A stretch of DNA of 13,049 nt from Bacteroidota bacterium (lineage in GTDB: Bacteria; Bacteroidota; Bacteroidia; Chitinophagales; Chitinophagaceae), in contig CANHUW010000028.1 in assembly GCA_947463975.1 (NCBI GenBank), positions 1 to 13,049 of the forward strand, given 5' to 3'. A model generated the notes under the pieces. The model made no database searches. It had not been told where the DNA came from and saw nothing but the letters and a program-made list of their open reading frames with translations. A program made the position numbers and the translations under genes. Numbering within the stretch: the first letter of the stretch is position 1; each line of letters starts with the position of its first letter. Shown here in pieces: positions 6,267 to 13,049 of the stretch.

Positions 6267-8375
6267 TTATTTAAATAATTTTCTGGTTAATAATATATTA
6301 AATGAGAAATATGAATCTGTTGGATTACTAGGTGAACTTCTTAATCTTCCAGGGGTAATATAATGAGAGGTTGGATTAGAAAAGAAAACAGCAGCAGCTC
6401 CATTTGGAGTAGCTTTTGAAAATAATTTATCAGGATCTGGATATACGTCCGCTCCAACATCATCTAAATAATCAGTAAATGTTCTATGATATGACAATAA
6501 AAAACTTAATGCATATTTCTTATTAAAATACATATTAATTCTTCCTGAAAATACCAAACCGCCGGTAGAAAGAGAATATGGTGATTTTGTACTGTCAATA
6601 AACTGTCCTCCAGTTCCTAAAGGTTGTAAATTATATACCACACCATCATAAGAAGATGTAGGATTAAATTTAATGTACTCAGCCCCTATACCAAAAAAGC
6701 CATTTAAAAATAATTTTCTATTAGAACTTGGCGAACTCTCTCTAAATTTAAATTGAATTGATGGAGAAATTGAAAGCATGTCAGTTGTAAAATGAAAACC
6801 CCTCGCTACCTCCTCTAAATTGGTAGAATTGTAATCTATATTTCCTAAGGTAAATTTAGAAATAGTAATAGCAGTACTTAAAGCATCAGAGAAATGATAT
6901 GTTCCAATTAAGGCATTATTGACTGTTACTTCATTTGTAAAGACAGAAGGGCTACTTACAGACCCTGTAAACATAGAACCACCTGATCCAATAGATACTT
7001 CAAAATATTTTTTGAAAATTGACAAGTTTTGCAATTTACTTTTTGATTGATCATTTAAACCTTTCAATATATTCAAAGAATCGATTTTAACTTTTTGCAG
7101 ATAGTATCTTTTTATATAATTTTTGTAACCAATTTTAATAGAGGATATAGGTAAATAATTTAAATCATTAATATTATCAAAAAGAAAATATCCACCTGAT
7201 TTTGAATAATTATTAATGTCTAATAAATCAACTTTAACATTATTCTTATCAATAATTGTTAAATTATATTTAATTCTATTTTCGTCTTCAATAAATGTTG
7301 TATCGTTTTTGAGGTTGACATATTTAACAATCATATTTGAGAAATCAACTTCTTTATTAGACCTGAAAATAAATGTATTAATTTTGTTAATATTAGTAAG
7401 TGTATCACTTATTTCATTTCCGGTTTTTGAATTATAATATTTATAAATGTGCCCTGCTATATTATTCAAGGGTAAATTTAAAAAAGGTTCTAAAATTATT
7501 TTAGGTAAAGTATAATTTTTCTCTTGATCATAGATGCCTTCATAAACTTTATATTTATTATTATCTCCCCAATAGTTATTCTTGAATATGATCATTTTTT
7601 CAGTTCCATATAAACCCATATTTGCTAAATGAACAATAGTATCAGTTAAAATGTCAACTAAATAATTATTAACGAAACTATTTCTTTCAATGGTAGGTAA
7701 AAACTTCTTATATACCAGATCTAAACGACCATAAATCATATTATTAGCTATATTATATGATTTAGATCCATAAATGAAATTATTGATAAATACGTTTTGT
7801 GTGATGTTAAAATGGATTTGATCACTTTTTAAATCTTCAAAATACAAAGGCGCTTTATTATCAGAAAAAATATTATCAGATAGTTCAAACTGCACATAAG
7901 CAGAATCATTAATACCAAAAGGCGTATTTAATACTTGGATTAAAGACACTTTGCCGATATTTTTATCAAAACTACTTTCAGTAATTGATACTAAATTTCT
8001 CTTCCACCCAAAATCAAAATATAAAGGCATCTGAAGTTGTCTAAAAACAACATTGTTTATCAAAATACTCTTCTCATTACTATTATTAATTATCAATCCA
8101 ACGCCTTCATTATTCTTTTTACCATAAAATTCTATATCTCTTTTATTACCAATCATTTCAACTAAACCACCACATACCAGAGTTCCATTATCAATAAATT
8201 CTACTTTTGCACCACTATCAACTTTTAAACGATTGCTTACAATTACCATACTACTTATTATATGTCTACCTTTTGTAATTACTAAATCTTCATAATTACC
8301 TGATAATGTATCTTGTGCGTTTAGTATTCCAAAAGACAGTATCAACAATGCAAATATTAAATAGGTTTTTTTCAT
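6267..8375 (-). CDS. Beta-helix / PorG-like (DUF6089-type) outer-membrane fusion protein
   Basis: The 702-residue protein starts with a signal peptide ending in ILNAQ (residue 21). Residues 25-305 look like a right-handed parallel beta-helix: LKVDSGAKVEFIDNGTLVCG, many NN-ending turns, and NNYWGDN near its end. Residues 305-455 are a linker without recognisable family. Residues 461-702 resemble the PorG/DUF6089 barrel of the T9SS: FFGIGAEYIKFNP, YNLQPLGTGGQF (about 582-592), a long loop after RTFTDYLDD (634-639), GAAAVFF, and a final strand SYFSFNILLTRKL. PorG is an outer-membrane accessory reported to associate with the PorK/PorN ring; canonical members are short (about 230-240 residues) and lack the beta-helix. 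The gene lies 14 bases after the GldM-like gene, which supports a T9SS-like role. The beta-helix could face the cell surface or the periplasm. The barrel assignment is fairly firm, the function inferred. Confidence 0.78.
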   Translation of the reverse strand: MKKTYLIFALLILSFGILNAQDTLSGNYEDLVITKGRHIISSMVIVSNRLKVDSGAKVEFIDNGTLVCGGLVEMIGNKRDIEFYGKKNNEGVGLIINNSNEKSILINNVVFRQLQMPLYFDFGWKRNLVSITESSFDKNIGKVSLIQVLNTPFGINDSAYVQFELSDNIFSDNKAPLYFEDLKSDQIHFNITQNVFINNFIYGSKSYNIANNMIYGRLDLVYKKFLPTIERNSFVNNYLVDILTDTIVHLANMGLYGTEKMIIFKNNYWGDNNKYKVYEGIYDQEKNYTLPKIILEPFLNLPLNNIAGHIYKYYNSKTGNEISDTLTNINKINTFIFRSNKEVDFSNMIVKYVNLKNDTTFIEDENRIKYNLTIIDKNNVKVDLLDINNYSKSGGYFLFDNINDLNYLPISSIKIGYKNYIKRYYLQKVKIDSLNILKGLNDQSKSKLQNLSIFKKYFEVSIGSGGSMFTGSVSSPSVFTNEVTVNNALIGTYHFSDALSTAITISKFTLGNIDYNSTNLEEVARGFHFTTDMLSISPSIQFKFRESSPSSNRKLFLNGFFGIGAEYIKFNPTSSYDGVVYNLQPLGTGGQFIDSTKSPYSLSTGGLVFSGRINMYFNKKYALSFLLSYHRTFTDYLDDVGADVYPDPDKLFSKATPNGAAAVFFSNPTSHYITPGRLRSSPSNPTDSYFSFNILLTRKLFK

Positions 8376-8389
8376 TATATGGCTTTTAA

Positions 8390-9787
8390 TTAATTAGTTA
8401 CTTTATATAATAATGGTGCTGGTTTTCTGGATGTTCCATCCACTAAGGACACATTTATATTATCAAATAATATGATGTCATTTTTATCCAACCCTGCGAT
8501 TAACCTTTGCGTATTGGATTGAAATAATTCGCCATAATTAATGGCAGTCTCTGTATCTACACCTGAATGAATTCTTGTGACTTTAAATGAATTTATTCTA
8601 CCAGGGAAATAATTAAGGTTGTTTATATACAAAACCGCCTCTAATCTTTCAGAAGAAATCAATTCTTTCATACTGATATTAAAATTGCCTATATTTTCTC
8701 CCTTGATTCTTAAAACCGGATCAGGTAATTTATTAGCATATACTTTTTTCTGAAATAGAAGTTTTCTTTCGCCAGATCTTAAATCATAAAATTTAATTTC
8801 ATAATCTCCAACTCTATTGAAATTTGCTACGAAATTTTTATTGATATTAGCAATATTTACTTTTGGTACAATTTCAATATCCACATCTTTACCAATTTCA
8901 AAGTCAAAATCACTGAATAAAGTTGTATTTAAACCAGCAAAAATATTTTCTGTATGTATCGTCTTTAATATTTTATTGAAAATATCATCAATAACTATAT
9001 CACTTGTTTTAGTATTTTTCATTTCAGTAGAAGTAAATTCTCTTACAGGCTCTTTGGCCTCTTGAGCAATAACTTTTACATTATTCTTTAACTCATATAA
9101 AGCTGGATTATTTTTAGAAAAAAAGGTTGGTAAATAACCAATTTCTTTAAGTGCAGCTTCTTGATATAATAATTGCGTGTGTGTGATAAGCAGCTTAATT
9201 CTAACCAATTGCATATAGCTCATTGCTGTTGGTTTATTCAAGAATAAATAAGAATCCCATTTTTGTTTTTTACCTTTAAAATTAATAATGCTATCCGCAA
9301 TTGGCACAAATTCTTCCAAATAAGATGGTATCTTATACGGTGTCTGATTGATATATTTAGATAATTCGAATAAATCTTTTTTTATTATTGGTAAACCTTC
9401 GTCACTTCTTAGTATTTTTTCAATTAAATTTTTTCTATTGAATTCAGTTTCTAAGCTTTTATCTCTTTTATTAAATTCAGAATTGATTAAATTCAAAAGA
9501 CCATTTAGTTTTTCATAGCTCTGATTCAATCTAGTTCTAATTAGTAAATAAGAATGTGCTTTTAGATTAGTATCTATCTGGTTTATATTATTTTGGATAA
9601 TAGTATTACTTAAGTCGATTTTTTTTCTATTTTCTTTATCTAAAATATCAAAGGATTTTATTGAATATGAATTTGAATCTAAAATGGAGATTTTTATATT
9701 CAACACAGAAAAGCATACAAATATGATATACAATAATGTTACAATTTGAGTTCTCTTTAAATCTGTTCCATTTCCATTTGCTGCCAT
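8390..9787 (-). CDS. GldM/PorM-like periplasmic motor protein
   Basis: This 465-residue protein has one N-terminal membrane helix at about residues 14-31 (QIVTLLYIIFVCFSVLNIKI). It aligns by eye with the GldM helix, where R/K-Q, LMYLVF and LNMSKE are typical. Residues 35-300 are a mostly helical periplasmic part. The end of the protein resembles the last GldM domain: LPDPVLRIKGENIG, LEAVLYINNLNYFPGRINSFKVT, then IAGLDKNDIILFDNINVSL and VDGTSRKPAPLLYKV. Canonical GldM is somewhat longer (about 515 residues). In the T9SS, a GldM dimer sits in the GldL pentamer and spans the periplasm to the outer-membrane ring, transmitting proton-driven motion. The gene directly follows the GldL-like gene (21 bases), the same order as in canonical gldKLMN operons. 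Divergence is high, so orthology is uncertain, but position plus both termini support the call. Confidence 0.8.
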   Translation of the reverse strand: MAANGNGTDLKRTQIVTLLYIIFVCFSVLNIKISILDSNSYSIKSFDILDKENRKKIDLSNTIIQNNINQIDTNLKAHSYLLIRTRLNQSYEKLNGLLNLINSEFNKRDKSLETEFNRKNLIEKILRSDEGLPIIKKDLFELSKYINQTPYKIPSYLEEFVPIADSIINFKGKKQKWDSYLFLNKPTAMSYMQLVRIKLLITHTQLLYQEAALKEIGYLPTFFSKNNPALYELKNNVKVIAQEAKEPVREFTSTEMKNTKTSDIVIDDIFNKILKTIHTENIFAGLNTTLFSDFDFEIGKDVDIEIVPKVNIANINKNFVANFNRVGDYEIKFYDLRSGERKLLFQKKVYANKLPDPVLRIKGENIGNFNISMKELISSERLEAVLYINNLNYFPGRINSFKVTRIHSGVDTETAINYGELFQSNTQRLIAGLDKNDIILFDNINVSLVDGTSRKPAPLLYKVTN

Positions 9788-9808
9788 ATATAAATCTTAT
9801 TATGCTCT

Positions 9809-11296
9809 TTATTTATTTATCAGGGATTTACATAATAATGCAAATTCAATTTGAATGTTATTAGGGGTCAAATCATATTTATTAATATATTTATTATACT
9901 TAGAATATAAAACTTTAACTGAATCTTCTTGATCTGCATCAAATAGGTTAATTAAGGTGGATAAATCAATGAAATTTAATTCAATTAATTTTTTCTGTAG
10001 TTCTAAAATTAATTTGCTGTTGTGAATGTATTTTTCGTCAAATAAATTTGTATATTCAAAAACCTTATTGTTTGATAAACGAATACTTGAAGTATTTAGA
10101 GATAATTTTTCTTCTAGAGCAAAGTTTTTCGATCCAACTTCTTGAGGTATTACTAAAATTCTTCCAAGAACATCTTTTGCTACATGTTTATTAGTAAATG
10201 ATGCAAGAAGTAATATAATAGATTGAACTCGTTTGAATGTATCTTCATCATTCGGCCTGTATTCAATAGTTTTTAATTTATCTAAAAAGAATAACTTAGT
10301 TTGGTCATTTTTATCAAATAAAATTTGAACCATTAACTCCAAAGCATCTACATTCTGCTTATCAAAATGCTTAATTAAGTAATCAAGTAAAATTTCATTT
10401 TTTAACTTAACAAACGGGGCTATGAAATCAAGAGCTGGAGATACAATCAATTCTTTAGAATGAAATTTTTTGCAATAGTTTTCCAAAGGCAATGAAATTC
10501 CTGAATATACTTGCATTTCATTCTCCATTGTTGATCGTATAAAATGATTTTTCCCATCAGTGTATAAGACAAATACGTCAAAGAATCCTTTATATCTGTA
10601 TGGCTTAAATGCCAATATGAGGGCCTTAAGGCCTTCTTCTGTTAGGGATACTGGATTTTGAATTTTTAATTCACCAATACCAGATTCAGGTAATCTAATA
10701 TCGTAAGACTTTAATAAAGGAATATTTTTTTGAGGAACCACTTTTTTGCCAAAAAGTGCTAAAAATAATTCTGTGACCGTTCCATATTGATCTTCACTTA
10801 AATTTGCCCATTCTGGCTGATAAAATATATCCTTGGGAAATGATATTATACCCAATTTATCTAATTGCCATAAAAGATCAGGCGCAAATTGTTCGATTGG
10901 TTGTTTTACATCATAATTAATTGATTGCTCACTTTGGGGGAAGGATTGGGTTTGAATTGAATTATTTATATCAATTGTTTGAGGTAATACATAACTATGG
11001 ATTAATTGGTCATTGACTGGTTCTACCTCGAATGGTTCAACTTTAAGTGCGTCTTTTTGAAATTGATTATCTGCATGTTGATCATAATTTTCTTCATTCT
11101 TATCTTTGTTGATGAACTTTATGGAAGAAACACCAAATACTACTGCTTCCATAGTTAAACCAACAGTCATAAATATATCTTGCACCTCCCATTCAAGTAA
11201 TTTGGCAATTACCCCAATTAAAATGACTACTGCACCTAAACTATAAAATAGGTTTAGAATATCTAACTTTTTAGCACCGGTACCTTTGTTTGACAT
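9809..11296 (-). CDS. GldL/PorL-like inner-membrane motor protein with long cytoplasmic extension
   Basis: This 495-residue protein opens with two membrane helices, about residues 14-34 (NLFYSLGAVVILIGVIAKLL) and 40-59 (DIFMTVGLTMEAVVFGVSSI). They match the GldL pattern of a GA-VVI-GA-FK helix and a second helix with G-x-x-x-EA. Glu50 aligns with the membrane glutamate that is essential in Flavobacterium GldL for proton-driven rotation. Lys32 and Trp36 fit the family K-x-x-H-W motif, but the usual His is Glu35. Residues 65-150 are a polar Gln/Asn-rich linker. Residues 150-495 form a folded domain I do not recognise, mixed alpha/beta then helical. Canonical GldL has about 215 residues, PorL about 310, so the extension is unusual. 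It is the first gene of the five-gene run. Confidence 0.78.
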   Translation of the reverse strand: MSNKGTGAKKLDILNLFYSLGAVVILIGVIAKLLEWEVQDIFMTVGLTMEAVVFGVSSIKFINKDKNEENYDQHADNQFQKDALKVEPFEVEPVNDQLIHSYVLPQTIDINNSIQTQSFPQSEQSINYDVKQPIEQFAPDLLWQLDKLGIISFPKDIFYQPEWANLSEDQYGTVTELFLALFGKKVVPQKNIPLLKSYDIRLPESGIGELKIQNPVSLTEEGLKALILAFKPYRYKGFFDVFVLYTDGKNHFIRSTMENEMQVYSGISLPLENYCKKFHSKELIVSPALDFIAPFVKLKNEILLDYLIKHFDKQNVDALELMVQILFDKNDQTKLFFLDKLKTIEYRPNDEDTFKRVQSIILLLASFTNKHVAKDVLGRILVIPQEVGSKNFALEEKLSLNTSSIRLSNNKVFEYTNLFDEKYIHNSKLILELQKKLIELNFIDLSTLINLFDADQEDSVKVLYSKYNKYINKYDLTPNNIQIEFALLCKSLINK

Positions 11297-11631
11297 AATA
11301 TGTTACATTTTAATTACCATGAGTAAACTTCAATTTTTTACATTTAGAAGCAGTGGTTTATTATAAGATAACTATGGCACAATTTTAAAGACCATAGAAC
11401 CATCTTAGAAAACCAAATACTTACATATGAATTAAATCGAGTTATTATTCTTTGATGTAATCTAATATAACATTATCATGTTAAGAATTTATTCTAGTAT
11501 TAATTTAATTTATATATGTTAACTTTTATATTACATTGTATATTATACATTTAAATATATAATAAATTAAAATATATTTAAATCATTACCTGTAATTACA
11601 TACACATGTTAAAAACGGGGAAATGAAAAAT
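11297..11631. other. AT-rich intergenic region upstream of the GldL-like operon
   Basis: No coding frame is supportable in these 335 bases. The region must contain the promoter of the five-gene operon, but I find no good TTTG / TAnnTTTG pair on the minus strand. Two small symmetric elements are present: CTATGG (11372-11377) with CCATAG (11392-11397), spacer 14 bases, about 75 bases upstream of the ATG; and TAACAT (11468-11473) with ATGTTA (11478-11483), loop TATC. In DNA this AT-rich either could be chance. No convincing terminator follows the epimerase gene. Confidence 0.55.
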
Positions 11632-12549
11632 TTAAAGTAAATGCTCTAATGCGGCAGAAATGGTTGGAAATTGAAATGAAAATTGGGCATTTTGCAATTT
11701 TTTGGAGGAAACATTGGTACTTTTTAATACCTCAATACTCATTTCTCCTAGAAGTAGTTTTAATGCCCATGTTGGAACATTGATAGGCATATACCAAGAA
11801 TGGTAATGTTTAGCTATATGAATAGTTAGCGTTTTATTTGAAATTGGTTCTGGAGACACTGCATTAAATACTCCCTCGATTTGTTTATTAGTGATGGCAA
11901 ACAATATAATGGCATTAAGATCTTGTTGATGAATCCAGCTAACTATTTGCTTACCGTCCCCCAAAATAGTGGCAAAACCAAATCTGGCAGGCTTTATAAA
12001 TTCCAATAGAGCACCGCCTCTCTTATTTAAAACAATTCCAATTCTTAAAGTAACCATTCTAATGCCTAATGCAGCAATATTCTTCACACTGTCCTCCCAA
12101 TGTTTACAAGTATTACCCAAAAATGAATCATCTACTGGATCATTTTCTTCAAACCCCTCTTGTAAGCTATGAGTATTATCAGGACCATACCAGCCAATTG
12201 CAGAAGCTCCAATAAAGGTATGTACCTGATGCTTCATGGTTTTTAAAGCATTGGTTAACAAGAAACCAGACTTTACCCTACTATCTAAAATTTCTTGCTT
12301 TCTTTTTGCAGTCCATCGTTTAGTTGCTACTGATTCGCCAGCTAAATGAACAATGATATTAGCAACTTCTAAAGCTTTGGGATCTATATAATTTTGATCA
12401 ATATCCCATTTGGCAAAGCTTACATGCAAACGACTCGACTTTTTAGGTGACCTAGTAAGTATTATTACTTCATAGCCATTCTCTACAAGTAAGTCCGTTA
12501 GAGATTGCCCTACCATTCCCGTACCACCTGTTATTAATACTGTTTGCAT
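11632..12549 (-). CDS. TIGR01777 family SDR epimerase-like protein (YfcH/SDR39U1 family)
   Basis: This 305-residue protein is of normal family length. TGGTGMVG at residues 7-14 is the Rossmann dinucleotide motif, and LTRS near residue 33 is the usual NADP-contacting strand end. IVHLAGESVATKRWTAKRK and IGASAIGWYGP, then FLGNTCKHWE and LRIGIVLNKRGGAL, are family hallmarks. SWIHQQDL and GVFNAVSPEPISN lead to a C-terminal DUF1731-like part, WALKLLLGEMSIEVL to FPTISAALEHLL. Members are predicted NAD(P)-dependent epimerases or oxidoreductases; the physiological substrate is generally not established. The gene starts 33 bases after the ftsZ terminator stem and so probably has its own promoter: a weak TACCTTTA lies just before the ATG. 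It appears to be core chromosome unrelated to the secretion cluster. Confidence 0.92.
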   Translation of the reverse strand: MQTVLITGGTGMVGQSLTDLLVENGYEVIILTRSPKKSSRLHVSFAKWDIDQNYIDPKALEVANIIVHLAGESVATKRWTAKRKQEILDSRVKSGFLLTNALKTMKHQVHTFIGASAIGWYGPDNTHSLQEGFEENDPVDDSFLGNTCKHWEDSVKNIAALGIRMVTLRIGIVLNKRGGALLEFIKPARFGFATILGDGKQIVSWIHQQDLNAIILFAITNKQIEGVFNAVSPEPISNKTLTIHIAKHYHSWYMPINVPTWALKLLLGEMSIEVLKSTNVSSKKLQNAQFSFQFPTISAALEHLL

Positions 12550-12570
12550 TCAATAAAGGTACATAAACTG

Positions 12571-12604
12571 TCTAAAACAAAAACACTCCCTTTTGGGGAG
12601 TGTT
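12571..12604 (-). terminator. Intrinsic terminator of ftsZ
   Basis: On the minus strand a perfect 9-bp stem, AACACTCCC paired with GGGAGTGTT (12604-12596 and 12590-12582), with a 5-base loop, is followed by TTTGTTTT. This is a standard rho-independent terminator, located 31 bases after the TAA of ftsZ. It separates ftsZ from the epimerase gene. Confidence 0.88.
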
Positions 12605-12634
12605 ACAACTAAAATCAACTGTACCATAAAAAAA

Positions 12635-13049
12635 TTAATCTGGCTTCTTGCCATCTAAGAAGGAATTGATGGTAGAAATATTGGTTTGATTATTTTCATC
12701 TTGATCAACAGTGTACTTACTATAATAATTTTCTACTGAAGCCATTGTATTTCCAAATAAATCTAGATTTCTTCTAACATAAGCAGGAACGGCATCAAAT
12801 TCTGTATTTGGATCAGCGCCATTATTAATATTAAAAGAAAGATTTCTTAATTTTTGAATTCTTTCAGCCACTTTTCTTCTTTGTTCTTCTGCATTGTCTA
12901 TTGGCATATCAAAATCTTGATGAGCTGGTCTTGCAGTATTTGTCAACTCCACTTCCTTCATCACTAATTGCATACCTGACTCTTCTTCTGTATGTTCAAC
13001 CATTCTAAATGAAGTCTCCATAATTGGTTCTGCAATTGGCTCAGGTTCC
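12635..13049 (-). CDS. ftsZ: Cell division protein FtsZ, C-terminal part (5' end outside window)
   Basis: The frame is open to the right edge; upstream of the internal ATG at 13021 it continues as EPEPIAEPI, so that ATG is not the start. The visible 137 residues are the disordered linker and tail, not the GTPase domain. The linker is rich in Glu, Pro and Ala. The end has the layout of FtsZ from Chitinophagales/Sphingobacteriales relatives: RRKVAERIQKLRNLSF, VPAYVRRNLDL, SVENYYSKYTVD and a last INSFLDGKKPD, matching the conserved AxxRR-V and NSFLHD-type end known from these groups. The tail is the site where FtsZ binds membrane anchors such as FtsA. A strong terminator follows. The call rests only on the tail, so it is likely but not certain. 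Confidence 0.8.
   Translation of the reverse strand, partial: EPEPIAEPIMETSFRMVEHTEEESGMQLVMKEVELTNTARPAHQDFDMPIDNAEEQRRKVAERIQKLRNLSFNINNGADPNTEFDAVPAYVRRNLDLFGNTMASVENYYSKYTVDQDENNQTNISTINSFLDGKKPD

Noticed and set aside
7216..7437. Plus-strand open frame of 73 codons
   Set aside because: It is fully inside the beta-helix/PorG-like gene on the opposite strand and has no features of its own. The same holds for the plus frames at 8817-9065 and 11969-12172.
11420..11470. Plus-strand near match to TAnnTTTG (TATTCTTTG)
   Set aside because: The spacing is off by one base and no plus-strand gene lies downstream.

Overview
The window is low-GC DNA from a member of the Bacteroidota, probably near Chitinophagales or Sphingobacteriales. 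The evidence is a Bacteroidota-type FtsZ tail at the right edge, a type 9 secretion system (T9SS) type A sorting domain, relatives of GldL, GldM and PorG, and a promoter fitting the Bacteroidota TTTG / TAnnTTTG pattern. Every gene I can support lies on the minus strand, so the text below runs from right to left.

Right edge (13049-11632): the 3' end of ftsZ, a strong intrinsic terminator, and a TIGR01777-type SDR epimerase (YfcH/SDR39U1 family). This part looks like ordinary chromosome.

Centre (11296-4736): five tightly spaced genes that look like one operon. In order they are a GldL-like membrane protein with a very long cytoplasmic extension, a GldM-like periplasmic protein, an outer-membrane protein that fuses a parallel beta-helix to a PorG-type (DUF6089-like) beta-barrel, a small lipoprotein, and a seven-helix membrane protein ending in an AraC-type DNA-binding domain. 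Established biology: GldL/GldM form the proton-driven motor of the T9SS and of gliding, and PorG is an outer-membrane accessory of that system. Inference: this is a stand-alone, divergent T9SS-like motor/envelope module with its own membrane-bound regulator. No gldK, gldN, sprA or porV relative is visible in the window.

Left (4470-1): a promoter with an inverted repeat over its -7 element, then a short protein consisting of a signal peptide, about 60 residues and a T9SS type A sorting domain. Five bases later comes a GTG-started giant secreted fibre that runs off the left edge, at least 1285 residues. The fibre has a signal peptide, a Bacteroidota tail-fibre-like N-terminal domain, a collar-like segment, a coiled-coil region with 86/93-residue duplications, and then at least 30 in-phase 18-residue repeats. 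The long leucine/serine-rich open frame on the plus strand over these repeats is only their antisense shadow.

Working model (inference): the GldL/GldM pair drives a specialised PorG-like outer-membrane assembly. The CTD protein and the giant coiled-coil fibre would be its surface cargo or appendage, and the AraC membrane regulator would couple a signal to expression.
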